A DNA stretch of 64,000 nt from Stromatinia cepivora (taxonomy: Eukaryota > Ascomycota > Leotiomycetes > Helotiales > Sclerotiniaceae). The first letter of the stretch is position 1, and every line of letters starts with the position of its first letter. The notes beneath the pieces are model-generated. The model saw only the letters and a program-made list of their open reading frames with translations, made no database searches and was not told where the DNA came from. Below are positions 12,650 to 24,181 of this stretch, piece after piece. The stretch is taken from contig RCTD01000011.1 in NCBI GenBank assembly GCA_014898415.1, positions 372,001 through 436,000 on the forward strand, written 5' to 3'. The translations under genes and the position numbers were made by a program.

Positions 12650-13148
12650 ATGATACCCTCAACAATGTTTCTTCGCACAGCGCGAATGATTTTCCCTGCA
12701 TTTGCACGAGTTCAAAATACGCAATCGATTGGCTCGAGATGTTTTGCTTCGATGCGGATGGCTAAAAGGCCGACGGTGGCTTTGATGGAGAGGGCGAAGG
12801 AGAGTTTGAGTTTAGGTTTGAGCGGGAGGGGCCAAGAACAGGTTAGGGGGATGAAGGTTAGGAGTTCGGTGAAGAAGTTGTGTGAGGGGTGCAAGGTATG
12901 TTGTGTTTATTTTTGGGGCAGTTTGGGTTGTGCGGAGAGTGACAGGTGTGGGATTCGTTAAGGGATTAGGGTATTGTTGAGTGGGGGAGGGGTAGTTTGC
13001 TGGTTTGCGATTGTGGCTGGCTGGTTGGATGAATGCTAATACGGTGACAACGCAGAGCGTCAGAAGAAAGGGTGGAAAATCGGGGAAAGGACATGTCTAC
13101 ATCATTTGTTCATTGAATCCCAAGCACAAGCAGAGGCAGGGGAAATAG
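12650..13148 (+). CDS. RTC6: mitochondrial large-subunit ribosomal protein bL36m
   Basis: A structural zinc-binding protein of the large subunit of the mitochondrial ribosome. Two exons (12650-12895 and 13056-13148) give 112 residues. The intron has a GTATGT donor, GCTAAT branch site and CGCAG acceptor, and splits the zinc motif region. The mature domain is at the C-terminus: VRSSVKKLCEGCK, then SVRRKGGKSGKGHVYIIC, then NPKHKQRQGK. This gives the CxxC ... C ... H zinc ligands of bL36. The first 65-70 residues are basic and Ser/Ala-rich, a mitochondrial targeting sequence. A second ATG at 12665 (MFLRTARMIF) could also be the start. Very short fungal genes of this type are often missed in annotation. 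Confidence 0.93.
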
Positions 13149-14523
13149 AGCATTGAATCTATAAGGGGATTGAAATACCAGGTTGGAGAGCTAGGGAACG
13201 AGGGACCCGGATCGAATACGTTACGAGATTGCGGATTACGGACTGCGCACAACTATGAGGATATCGGGTTCTTGACTAAAGAAGATGTGAAGAGTGTGAT
13301 GTACGACACGGGTACGACTCTGTGCGGAGGGTACGTACTATAAACTGGGTATGGCGTTGACGGATAGATAGCCATGTCAGCAGAGCAAAGAATCACCTCT
13401 GCACATACACAAGCCAAAAGATACATACATACAAACTCCACAAACCAGACAAGTACGTAGGGCTTTTTACGGTTCTACATGCTCTTATGCATCCATGATA
13501 TGAAATTCTTTCCACCCCACATACGAACAATGATATATTTCCCAAAACCCAAAACCCAACTCCATACCCGCTCCGCACTAATGCATATATGTACAAACCA
13601 ACCCCTCCTCCTTCATCTATACATCGCTACAGGCCTTTTTTTCTTTCCTTTACACTATTTTTCTACATCATATCCCAGTAATATATCTCTCCATCCCCTC
13701 CCACTGCGTTTTACCCGTCCCAATTAAATATTTAATTTGCGACTATATCCCCATCCATTTATTAGCTTTTCACGCCACCTCAAATTGACAAACCATACAT
13801 TTCAACCCATCGCAACCTCAACTCAACCAAAAGAAAGACCCCCCTCCCTCCCCAAAAAAAGTAAGAAATGAAAAACTAAAACCTACCAAATCCGTAACAT
13901 TCCTATTTCTTTCAAAATCATCCCTCACAAATTTCCTCGTCTCATCTCTCGATTTCACATCCGGAATCCGTCGACAATCGCGCAGGATACGTCTATATAA
14001 TGAGAGGGCTTTGGATCTTTGAAGGAACTAATATTTTGCATTAAATTTCTATTTATTATTTCTAGGTATAGATGGAAATGGAACATACGTGATCCAGTGA
14101 CACGGTAGGACCGAGTTTACTCTGGCGCCGCGGTTTGAAGGATGAATATTCACGGGTTGTATGGGTAAGGTTATTGATATGAATGCAGGTTCGTAACGGA
14201 GGTGTACGCATATTGTGTGTATTTACTAATGCCGAAGTATAGAGTGGGGATGTGAAATGAAAGGTCAGTTTTGGAAATATGACTTCATTGAAATGTATGA
14301 TGATGATAATGAGATGAAGATGAATGGTGGGGCGGAGCGGAATTTCGCGTCGCGGGGTACTTTGTCTAGAACATCTAGACGCGTTTATTACATGTACAGT
14401 AGATAGCAAAGGAACAATTTTTTACTTTTAATATTGAAAGTTATGTTATATTTGAGGTTGAGTTCTCAATCATAGAGATAGTACTCGGAATTTCAATCTT
14501 TTGACATCAAAAAAGACCAAAAA
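13149..14523. other. intergenic region between bL36m and NAT4
   Basis: No supported gene. A pyrimidine-rich, C-poor-in-G stretch runs from about 13500 to 13960. The minus-strand open frames here do not look like protein. Confidence 0.45.
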
Positions 14524-15557
14524 ATGTCAACTCAAGATCTAGATTCCATCACAACCGCATGCGCAAAATCTCTCGAGGACTTTGAACGTGATTATATGCC
14601 TCCTCGGTACAATTCCCTCTTTCCTCATCCCTTTTTCATTCTTTTCCTACAATATCTAACACCCAATAGATCTTCATACGCTTTCTATACCACATCACCC
14701 AAATCTCCAGACGGACTAGCAAAATCGTATAAACTAAGTTTATATAAAGCTGGTACATTACGTCCTCAGGATTTAACAGCTTGTTTAAATTTGATTGAGA
14801 AGACGTCGGGGAGGCATTATAGGAGAAGTAAACAGGGATGGAATGGGAAGAGGAAGAGGAGGGAAATGGAGTTGTTTGATTTGAGGTATTTGGTTGTTAG
14901 GGGGGTGAGACCTCAACCTGTGATTGGAGGGGAGTGGGAGGATGTTGATGAGGATGTGTGTGTAGAGGAAGGTGATAAAGGAGAAGAGGAAGAGAGAGAT
15001 GATGGAGAAGCTAGGGAAGAGGAAAAAGAGATGATTGTGCAAGAGCATGGGGAAGAAGAAGGCGAAGGAGAGATCAAAGGATTCATGAGTTTCATGCCCA
15101 CATTTGAGGATAGGCTCAAAGTAATCTATCTTTACGAAATCCATCTATCTGAAGAACTACGCGGGTATGTCCCCTCCTCCATATTTCCACACCTCTATTT
15201 ACCTAAACCATAATGCGCTAATACACCAATAGCACAGGTCTAGGAATCCACCTCATGTCCCTCCTCACCAGCATCGCGCGCGCAATTCCTGGCGTTGAAA
15301 AAACAATGTTGACTTGTTTTACGGCTAATGAGGAGGCATTGAGTTTTTACAAAAAGCTTGGTTACGAGAAGGATGAGTATAGTCCGGAGCCGAAGAGGTT
15401 GAAGGGCGGAAAGGCGGTGGAGAGTGATTATGTTATTTTGAGTAGGGGGGTTGAGAGGGAGGTTGGGGGTGAAATGAGGAAAGGCGGAGGGCGAGAAGAG
15501 GGAGAAACGCGTGAGCCTGGGACAGGTAAGAGGAAAAGGGGGAGCGATGGGACGTGA
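14524..15557 (+). CDS. NAT4: N-alpha-acetyltransferase 40 (NatD), histone H4/H2A specific
   Basis: Acetylates the N-terminal Ser of histones H4 and H2A. Three exons (14524-14606, 14670-15164, 15233-15557) give 300 residues. Support comes from the substrate/GNAT core: GFMSFMPTFED, then VIYLYEIHLSEELRGTGLGIHLM (acetyl-CoA loop RGTGLG), then MLTCFTANEEALSFYKKLGYEKDEYSPEP. Two things are unusual. A strongly acidic insertion of about 45 residues (around 14931-15078) sits between the beta strands before GFMSF, and a basic Gly/Arg/Glu-rich tail follows the core. The first intron is 63 nt without a stop and would be read through in frame if retained; the missing match to the family there and the CCAATAG acceptor argue it is removed. 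The gene converges on a PLAC8 gene. Confidence 0.9.
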
Positions 15558-15882
15558 TAAGAAGTTCTTTATGGGTATGGGTGTGAATTCATGGTATGGC
15601 GTTCAGGGTAGATTTTTGGGGAAAGAATTGATACCAACAGATAGGATGCAATACCGTTAATTTCAAAGCTTATCAACCTCATGTTCTCACAAATCACCAG
15701 ATAAATGTTGCGCCATGGCGCCAGTGGTTGTGAATTATTAAGCGTGCTATAGACATTGAAAAACACAATCAAATCGGTGTCATCATGCTTCATCGCGCAT
15801 GTTCCATCCCAAGTTTTAACATTCTAGCATGCCTTCCCTTACATCATCTAAAGTTTGAAGCTACCACTTCGCCCTCACTATT
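15558..15882. other. convergent 3' intergenic region
   Basis: Short space between the stops of NAT4 (plus) and the PLAC8 gene (minus). Nothing else seen. Confidence 0.5.
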
Positions 15883-16539
15883 TTATGCTACTACCATTGG
15901 ATCCGGTCTCTGATATCCCTGTTGTAAACTATGACCACCTTGAGTCCTCATGACAACCTCTTTCTCCTGTTGCATCAAAGCACAACAATGACAACACCAA
16001 CTCAACGCTAAATCCTTAAGCTTCTCTTCTTCTCTTCCTCCAATGGCATATTTTTCTCGAATTTCGCGACGTTGCAGAAAGGTAAATATTAGACCTAGAC
16101 CGCACCATTGAGCACCCGCCCACATAAAACACTAGGTATCAGAAGTCAGCTTGTGTAGAACTAACCAGATGTCATATAACGGCATACGTCGGCGTTGAAT
16201 CGTTCATATCCCATGAGGTTGGGATCTCGACTGAGACGATGCTGGGTTTTGCCATAGACGAAACATGGGCAGAAAGTCGCTTTGAGACCTAATGGTTGAT
16301 ATGGTTAGTTTGATTGCGAGGATGTGCGGGATCAAGGGTTAAGTACAAAGTGAGCCTGGGGAGAAACAATTCCAGATGCTATTCGACCATGTTGACTCTT
16401 GGACAACACCAGGACCAGAATAGCCTGATGCTTGCTGCTGCTCTTGTTGCTGTTGGTGAAGTTGTTGGTCTTGCGGAGCTGCAAGTGGCTGCTGTTCCAT
16501 CATAGGCTGCGAATTTGTAGTTTTTTCACCCATTGTCAT
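15883..16539 (-). CDS. PLAC8 family cysteine-rich membrane-associated protein
   Basis: Three exons on the minus strand (16539-16347, 16288-16188, 16131-15883) give 180 residues. The N-terminal 45 residues are Gln-rich. The PLAC8 domain follows: W-x-CFSP, then CLKATFCPCFVYGKTQHRL, RDPNLMGYERFNADC, MWAGAQWCG, LQRREIREKYAIGG, and the CCHCC ... Q-x-EV end. The choice of a donor at 16187 (GTATGC) instead of one 22 bases later gives an intron of normal size and restores frame, producing the family's FN-x-DC motif. Members are linked to metal tolerance (plant PCR/FCR) or cell size, but fungal functions are mostly unknown. I make no functional claim beyond the family. Confidence 0.85.
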
Positions 16540-17736
16540 TGTGTATGTAGAAGATGTGTATGTGGACGAAATTGTTCAAAATGTCACTTGAAATTGACCC
16601 TGTCAGGAATTTGAACTACAAATGAAGAAATAACGATAAAGAAATCATTCAGAGGCGTTTGCATCGAAGATGATGGAAAATGCAGGTGACTTAACCTGAA
16701 AACGAAAGGAAATGAATGGCTTAACACGAGTCATGCTATATAAGAACATTCAACGGAATAGGAATAGATAATTTTCAGGGCTGAGAACTGGTCTGCCTTG
16801 GGCCCAAGAATGATCACATTTCTTCGGAGACCTTACCGTTTTTTGATACTGATACTTTTTGAAGCGCTTCATCTCACAACACGAGATACTCATGCGCTTC
16901 TCGATTAAATGTCCGCCATAAGACAAGGTTGCGGAAAGGCTTTGGGTTCACCGATAACGTCTCAACTCCAGTACAGCATCATATTATGGCTTTCATTCCC
17001 GACAAACCTCTCGAAGCCTCGAACTTTGAATTTGGTGGATATTTTTTACGTTCACTGTAAACCTCCACTGGAGAGCTCTCCAATTGCGCATCCTTAGCAT
17101 TACTCCCGCGTCGGCTCTGCATAAGGCTGTAGAATTGCGGCGCCCCCGTCGTGCTTTAATCTCGGGCTTGTTAGTGTGAGCAAAACAGAAGCAAGTAAGT
17201 ATGCATGCTCTATACGTCGTCGGTCCAACATCACTTGAACAGCGACGTCGAGCTTCGTTCAATTGAGAATAAGGATTTCACATCATAAAATCGGAAAGAA
17301 GTTTTTGTTTGCGGAAGCAAAACAAGTGCAAAAGTCACGCTAGACGATTCTGGAGTTCTGCCCTGAATCTCACCGCCTTTCGAATTTTCTTGACAGAACA
17401 AGCTTCCAACTAGGAAGGAAGGTCTTATTCATTTGTACCACGCCAGATATGGGATCTTGAAGCGAAATTTATTCATTATCAAATCATAGGTCAGATACTA
17501 TACCTTCTTCTGTAAGTACAGAGAATGGCTTCAAGCGTCTGCTCTGTTGGTTTGGACGACACGAGTATTGTTTTGAGAATACCCGTTACAAGCGTTTGGT
17601 ATCTTTCGCGCAAGCTGATTTAACAATATATGAGAGAACTTAAGTTATAGAAGATCTCTTCATCAACCTCTGACTTCCAGAGCACAAATCCCCACAGTGA
17701 GAACTTGGAGGTTTTCCATCCAACCAAAACATTAAA
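16540..17736. other. divergent intergenic region
   Basis: Between the PLAC8 start and the TDA3-like pseudogene. No supported gene. Short open frames on both strands overlap each other and look like chance. Confidence 0.45.
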
Positions 17737-19055
17737 ATGGGTGACATTGGACAAGATGCCAAATGCATTGTCATCATAGGTAGTCCCGCATATTCTTCCC
17801 AAAGCCCCTTTCTCATGTGAATTAGGTGGTGGTAATATTGGTGTTTCTACAGCTTACTAGCTGACTCAACACCGCTTGTACGATCCATCAATTCACAACA
17901 TCACCATTCTAGAAGCTACAGGAATCGCAGGAGGATCTTCTGGGAAAGCTGGAGGTCAGTGATACAAGGTTTGAACCAACATGAACGAAAATGGAATGAT
18001 CCTCGTGAATTGGGGTCATATTTTGAAATACGTTCGAAGATCAACCAGGCTTGTTAGCGTCATGGGCAACTCCTTGTCTCGCTCCTCTTAGTTTCAAGTT
18101 ACACACCGAGCTTTCTGAAAAGTATAAGGGGGGTGTGTTTTGGGGCTATAGCCGTGTTCACTGTGCCGATTTGACCTACCATTTACAGAACAAAACCCAA
18201 GTGCCTGAAAGTATCGATCTTCCTGAAATATTGGACTGGATTAATAAGTCTGGCATCAAAGAATTCAGAGAATACTGCTCAAGTTCATCCAGAGTACCTC
18301 ACCAGCCGTCTTTTAGTTCTCGCACAAGCTGTGAACATCACCATAGGATCTGCTGATTCGATTATTTATTCTTTGGGCAGCGCACTCAATTCTGTCAAAT
18401 TTATCCAACGTGGAGCTACGAGGCAAATTTACGCAACTGACATAATCATCGCAGCTGGTCCATGATCATCTAAATTGCTTCCTCGTATTCTCGTATATGG
18501 TATTAGGAGCCATAGTATCCTACTGAAACCATCGGAATCATTAAGTCTACGCGTTTTATTTCCAATTTTCGACTCACCAATTTCGAAGGTATGTATCTCC
18601 AGGACACAAGGAGAAAGATGCAATGGATTGGAGAATAAGGAAACAATCATAGACAACATAGAAATTTACCCTCGTCCTCCCGTTGGGTTCCCAGAGGTTG
18701 TTCATATCTGTGATCCCAGCCAGAAACCACAGGTAAAGTTGAAGTAGATCAAAACACGATTGTGGGCATTAGAAACGCAACATCGATCATTTCCCCGGCA
18801 GTCGAAAATGGCGAATTCGTGCTAGGGCAAGCATGCTTTGAGCCTCAAATTCAAAAACATGCAGAAGAAAGGGTTGGCCCGATTGTGGGAGATGTTCCAG
18901 GTGTGACGGGACTATGGATAGCCACTGGACATGACCAGTGGGGAGTCCAGAATTCCCGAGGAACGGGAAAGATTATTGCTGGAATGGTAATGAGAGATGA
19001 GCTTGAAGGTGTAGATGTAAAGGCTCTGGATCCAAGCAATTTCCTTGGGGAGTAA
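17737..19055 (+). pseudogene. TDA3: broken TDA3-like FAD-dependent oxidoreductase
   Basis: The sequence still shows a DAO-type flavoprotein: an N-terminal GGGNIGVSTAY dinucleotide-binding motif, ILEATGIAGGSSGKAGG, LLASWATPCLAPLSFKLH, an internal DIIIAAGP-x-SSKLLP, and the end GLWIATGHDQWGVQNSRGTG. This order matches the TDA3 family. Two introns with good signals survive (after 17784 and 17955-18048). At least four breaks are visible: TAG at 17858-17860 (after STAY), a frameshift near 18270, TGA at 18463-18465 where the family has Trp after AAGP, and a frameshift near 18730. No splicing choice that I can find removes them all. The decay looks recent because most of the protein is still legible. 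A poor-quality sequence could mimic this, but neighbours are intact. Confidence 0.85.
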
Positions 19056-19347
19056 ACGTGCGGTACTGCTCAAACCCGGTCCGAGTGGTATAATCACTTC
19101 GTCCAGGTTTGAAGGATTTTGTGATGTCTGATGGTTTCCACAAATTTGGTTAATTCTGGTGGTATTTTATATTGAGGTGATTTCCATTAAAACTCATGCG
19201 GATGTTACTCACAATATTCCAATTTAAAATATTTGGATCCTCACAGGGACTAATATCAAGCTAAGTACCATTTGTTTACAACCAAAGAGAAAAAGAAAGT
19301 GGCAAAGAGCGGTCTGAAAATATAGGCTGTTAGTTTTTGCTAAAACT
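19056..19347. other. 3' flank of the TDA3-like pseudogene
   Basis: Nothing supported here. Confidence 0.4.
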
Positions 19348-19491
19348 TTATTGCATGATATTCCCGACAGTCTTCATCCAACCATCAATCGCGGCTTCGA
19401 CCTCGGCCCTGCATTAATGACAGAGTCCCGAATTAGTCACATCTCCCACCTTCGGCAGCACATACTCATCATCCATCACAATGTAGCCGAT
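19348..19491 (-). pseudogene. small coding remnant, unrecognised
   Basis: On the minus strand one frame reads IGYIVMDDEYVLPKVGD, then an in-frame TAA, then RAEVEAAIDGWMKTVGNIMQ and a final TAA. Both halves look like protein and share a frame. Upstream the frame is closed by TAG. It is most likely the 3' end of a lost gene; the family is not recognised. A very short intron covering the stop cannot be excluded. Confidence 0.4.
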
Positions 19492-20085
19492 CTATCCCGC
19501 GCATACAAAGTCTCCGAATCATCCTTACAAAAAATAACCCTTTTTTTTGACGGCTCTGTTCCGTACATTGTGATTGATATATGTGAACGGCCGTCTGCTC
19601 CATATTTCCCTCGTCTTCGGTAGGCGCTCAGGTACTAGAAAAGCAAGGCTAAGCGCATGCGTTGTTTGAATGGACTTTTTTCCTTACCTACATCACGCAT
19701 GTCGTGCTTGCTGTAAAGCACTCCTACCCCAGATATTCTGTCCTATTTTGGATTGATCCTTAATTGCTTTTGCCCTCCTGCATGCAAAAGCAAAGATGGA
19801 GCAAACAGAGCACATGAAGTGGAGTGTATATGCATGTAGTGTTGTGCTGCATTTTGTGGATATAGATGGTGGTTGTTGCGGCTTGTTGTGATATTGTATA
19901 CCTGTATACATGTGGGTTAGACTCGAGGGCCATCCTAATGATCAAATCAGACTGGGGATTGAATAGCATTGCCATCGGGTGGAAGTTTGTTAATTTGTTT
20001 TTGCAATTGCTTTAAAAGGTCTTTGGGATACTAAAATGTCCGCCCATAAAGACCGAGTGATATTCAGAGTGAGGGGGCTGCAACA
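19492..20085. other. 5' flank of the MFS gene
   Basis: No supported gene; upstream sequence of the transporter at 20086. Confidence 0.4.
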
Positions 20086-21897
20086 ATGGCGTTGTTGATA
20101 TCTTCCAAACCTTCCCCTGCTATCACTGTCGAGGTAGTCGAAGCAGTTGATCTATCTATCCCGCTGGGAGAACCTCTCTCACCAACGGCATGCGACCCAG
20201 AAAAAGGCATCAATGCTACATCAACAATACCCTCACTTAGCGCTTCCTCTCCCCCTTCCAACTTAACCCTAACAATCATCTCCTCTTTCACCCTAACCCT
20301 CTCAACCTGGGGTTTCTACAACAGCACCGGCATCCTCCTCTCTCACCTCTCCATCCACAACCTCCCGGACACACCCCTCCCCATCCTCTCCCTAATCCCC
20401 GCCCTCAACATTCTCCTCACGCTCCTCCTTTTCCTCCCTCTCGGCCCTATATTCGACACCTACGGTCCACTTCCCCTTCTAATCCCCGGCTCCCTCATCT
20501 ACATCCTCTCCCTACTCCTCCTATCTTTCTGTTCCTCCCTACTCCATTTTCTGCTCGTATATGGAGTTCTCAGTGCCCTAGGCATGGCACTCCTCTGTAC
20601 AGTCGCCAATGCGATGTTAAACACCTTCGAAGGAACGGGATATAGAGGGTTAGCGACGGGTATTGCGCTAGTGGGAAATCCGACGGGAGGAATTATCTTC
20701 ACTTTTGTGTTGAAAGCGGTGCTGGAGAATTTGGAATGGGCGGATGCTATGAGGGTTGTGGCGGGGGGAGTGGGAGTGTTGGTTGCGGTTGGGTTTTTGG
20801 CTTTCTTGCCTTGTGGGAGCATACGGAACAAGGGAATTGGGCATCGGGAACGAGAGAGAGGTTGCGATGGTAGTACGACTACTAGTGACACGAGGAATGA
20901 GGCTCCATGGTGGAAATTCTGGCATGAGAAGAAAATTGATGGTGATTGGAGTTTATTGCGTGATAGAAGGTTTTTATGGTGCATGGCTGGCATTTCGCGT
21001 AAGTAGTCCATCACTTTAACCTTTAATTTTGACTCTATTCTATCTTCCTTATGTGATCTGTGACGGGTCGCATACATAGACATGTCAACAAGACTGACCC
21101 ATCCAGTATTCGAATTTGTACTCGTAGGCACCACAGGATTACTCCCTACATATGCATTAAAACAGGGCTTTTCTACCTCTGTTTCTTTCAATGTTGTCGC
21201 TATTGTGAATGCGTGAGTCTCCCTATCTAATTTTTTTCCATTTCCATTATGACCCCCTTTGATTCCCCCCTTTTCCCGCTGCAACCAACACTACGTCACT
21301 AACACACAACAAATACCAGCGGTTCCATCCTCGGACGTCTCCTCTCCGGCCCCCTCTCCGACCATCTCGGCCCCTACAACATCGTCCTCCTCTGCCTAAC
21401 ATTCATATCACTCCTATCAAACTTTATTTTCTTCCTCCCCACCTCTCTTCTCCCGGCTACCCCTCCTTCCTACACCTCACAAATCCTCTTCTACCTCTAC
21501 GCATCCCTCTCCGGCCTCGGCTCCGGCGCCGTCATGAGCTGCGCCCCCCTTTGCATATCCGCTCTATGTCCCTCTCACGTGTATGCCCGTTGGTGGGGTG
21601 CTAGCCAGCTGGGCGTTGCTATTGCGTATGTGTTTTATTTTCTCTCATTCTTTTTTTTCCTCTTATTTCTTTCCCCACCCCACTTACCCCCTCTCCTAGA
21701 GATTAAACCAACTAACCGAATGTCAACTTAAAAGATGTTCCCTCAGCATTCCCCTCTCATCCATAATACTCTCTCGAGTAGCCCACTCCCTTTTCATCTC
21801 TTTTTTCGGCTTCATCCTCCTTCTTTCCGGTTTGTGCTTTGCGCTTGCAAGATGGGAGGTACTGGGGCGCGGGTGGATGTGGAGGGTTAGAGTATGA
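20086..21897 (+). CDS. MFS transporter, monocarboxylate-transporter-like
   Basis: Four exons (20086-20998, 21080-21212, 21320-21625, 21735-21897) give 504 residues with about twelve membrane segments. After a polar N-terminus of about 55 residues the fold opens with TLTLSTWGFYNSTGIL. Loop 2-3 carries LGPIFDTYGPLPLLIPG, and the second half carries GSILGRLLSGPLSDHLGPYNIV, the pattern of MCT-type (MCH) carriers. A cytoplasmic loop of about 60 residues joins the halves. All four junctions keep frame, and the last exon restores the twelfth segment. Substrate unknown; fungal MCH-like proteins carry monocarboxylates, riboflavin or other solutes. Exons 1 and 3 are strikingly rich in CTC/CCC codons compared with neighbours, so codon use differs. 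No break seen. Confidence 0.87.
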
Positions 21898-22410
21898 TTG
21901 GTGGGGATGGGAAAATTGGGGAATATCAGGTGTACTGTGACCTTTTTCAAGACCAAGAAAATCACATATAAGGTTTCCATAGCCATCAAAAGTCATTCAA
22001 CCTCAAATAACAGGTAGTTGCAATTCTTGCCTCCAGTTTAGTCGACTTTCATCTTCGATCTAGAATACATATACATCAACCACCCATGATGCTTTTCCCG
22101 CGCCTTAAATGTCATGCATGAGCACATCAAATCAATGGAAAGAACAACTATAAAATGAAATGAAATCTTCAACCAAAGATATAATTAAACGGACTTCCCT
22201 ATATCTCGATACGCCATTCCATCCGTTCCCTTGTTTGCCTCCCATCATTTCGTAAAAATGAGTCCTTGAGTATCTCAATCTTTTCCCGCCGTTTCCCGGT
22301 GTCCCGATCCATCCATATTTCCTTTTCATTCCAATTGCGCCGTCCAATTATAGTATTACAAACAAATGAAATCCCCTGGCCTATCCTATAGACATACTTA
22401 AGCAAAAAGT
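21898..22410. other. convergent 3' intergenic region
   Basis: Between the stops of the MFS gene and SWC3. No gene; the minus-strand open frames at 22132-22414 are low-information. Confidence 0.45.
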
Positions 22411-24181
22411 TCAAGTAACTGATGTAATGAAAGATTGATATTTCTCTTCTTCTGTAAGAAGTCTTTTCAAAGGTGGTAACCTTGCCACTGGTGGAGGTGG
22501 TGGTGCATTTGTAGTTTGCCAGAGTGGTAAATTAGAATTGTTATTGGTGTCCGATTCTGGCTGATCTGAAGAGTTCGTAGGTGTATCTTCCTTTTCAGGT
22601 TCAGGATCCTTGGGTAAACGCATGGCCAGCAGAACATATTCCGCTCTTGTCATATTATCCATGATATCATCCATATATCTTCGGACCTCGTCCGGAGAGG
22701 CAACAACTTTTTGTAAGGAATCGAGTTGTTTACCTTGGTGGGTGTAAAGGCGAATCGTAACTGGCTGGTAATAATCGAGCTCAGGATCATACGAGCCGGA
22801 GTCACTGCTACTGCCTTTACGGACAATAAGGAATGAGGCTATCACTTGGCCACCGGGAAGATAGTCAAGGATACTGTATTTTGGGAAAAGATACCGATCC
22901 CCGTTACCTCCATTGAACTCGAATACAACACCCGAAATGTCTGGCTTAGGTGGAGCTACCGGGCCTTTTGATCGAAGGGCTTGAGGTTGCTGAGGTGGTC
23001 CGGGAACGGGAGCGGGTGTGGGAGGCAAAGCAGCTTTGGCGACCGGTGTATTTTGCGGTCCAGTACTTTGAGCAGCAGTTGGTGGTGGTGGTGGTGGTTG
23101 TGTATTGTTATTGAAGGATGGTTGTGGTGCAGGCTGACGTGCCTTCAACAGCTGATTCAGTTCATCAATGTGACTTTGAAACTTTTTAAGTTCAACAGGT
23201 GATGCTTCGCCATTTGCCACGATCCTCATTAAGGCTTTTAAACCGGCATCGGTCGCCGCTCTCTCCGCTAGCATTTGGATTACAGGATCTGTACTTCTGT
23301 TTGGTTGGGCAGGTGGTGGTGCGTTGGGTGGTGGTGCGTTAGGTGGTGGCGCGTTAGGTGGTGGTGCGTTAGGTGGTGGTGCGCTAGGTGGCTGAGGTAA
23401 ATTGGTATTCGGGTTCTTTGGGCCTTGTGTAGGGTTTTGTCCATTCATTAGAGCGCTATTCATTGGTGGTGCTTGAGCAGTAGAAGGAGGAGTAGCAACC
23501 ATGGGAGCAGTTGGCGCAGTATTTTTTGAAGCCACTGCTTGTATTGTAGGCTGTGTTGGTTGGAATGGTTTCTGTTGTACCGGGCTTGGTGCTTGAATGG
23601 AAGCAGGTGCTGGCATAACTCCATTTGGGGGACCATATTGAATAATTGGACGATACATTTGTTGTTGTTGAGGTTGAAAGGCGGACTTTGGCTCCTTGAT
23701 AGCATACATCGTAGCATCAAATACATGAGGCTCGATAGTTATTTGGCATGTTCCAAGCTTCGTCATGGTATCTTTTCCTGGATTGTTCAAAGGTTCTGCA
23801 GGTACACCCTTCTTCTTCGTCGGTTTCGTCCAATACCTCTCAAATATACCTTCGCTGACCCATTTCTGTCGTGATCTTTGTAATGATTCCGCAAGAACTC
23901 CGCTGTAGAATGTTAGTCTCAACTTCAGTAACTTAGGTATGAGGTATAGAAAGTTACCTTTCGGAAATTGTTTGAAATTCTTTGGAAGAAAGATTTTCAG
24001 GTTGAGGCTCATCGACAGTAGGCAAAGGCATACCGGCAACAATGTTCTTTGGTAGAGTCTCTCCAATAGGTGGTTGGGGAGTTGCAGAAATTGATCGATC
24101 TGGAGGTGTAGCAGTTCGTTTTTTGCTTGCAGGCTCTCCTCCACGGGAAGACCTCGCAGGTAATTTTCTCTTTCTTTCCAT
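22411..24181 (-). CDS. SWC3: SWR1-complex subunit Swc3
   Basis: Swc3 is a subunit of the SWR1 chromatin remodeller, which exchanges H2A for H2A.Z. Two exons (24181-23958 and 23902-22411) around a 55-nt intron give 571 residues. The start is a basic nuclear-localisation-like MERKRKLPARSS. The conserved block spans the splice site: GVLAESLQRSRQKWVSEGIFERYWTKPTKKK, then MTKLGTCQITIEPHVFDATMYAIKEPK. The middle is low complexity: Gln/Pro/Ala-rich with five PPPNA-type repeats (about 23310-23395). The C-terminal half has a second conserved region (VFEFNGGNGDRYLFPKYSIL, then MRLPKDPEPEKED). The final exon also holds PPPPPVARLPPLKR. The call rests on the RSRQKWVSEGIFERYW block. Confidence 0.85.
23310..23395. 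repeat. 15-bp tandem repeat inside SWC3
   Basis: About five copies of a 15-base unit (GGTGGTGCGTTAGGT type) encode APPPN repeats on the minus strand. The unit is in frame, so copy changes alter only the linker length. Confidence 0.8.

Noticed and set aside
16132..16165. A 34-nt intron with donor GTTAGT in the PLAC8 gene
   Set aside because: Too short, and it breaks the frame of the conserved last exon; the donor at 16187 gives 56 nt and the expected FNADC sequence.
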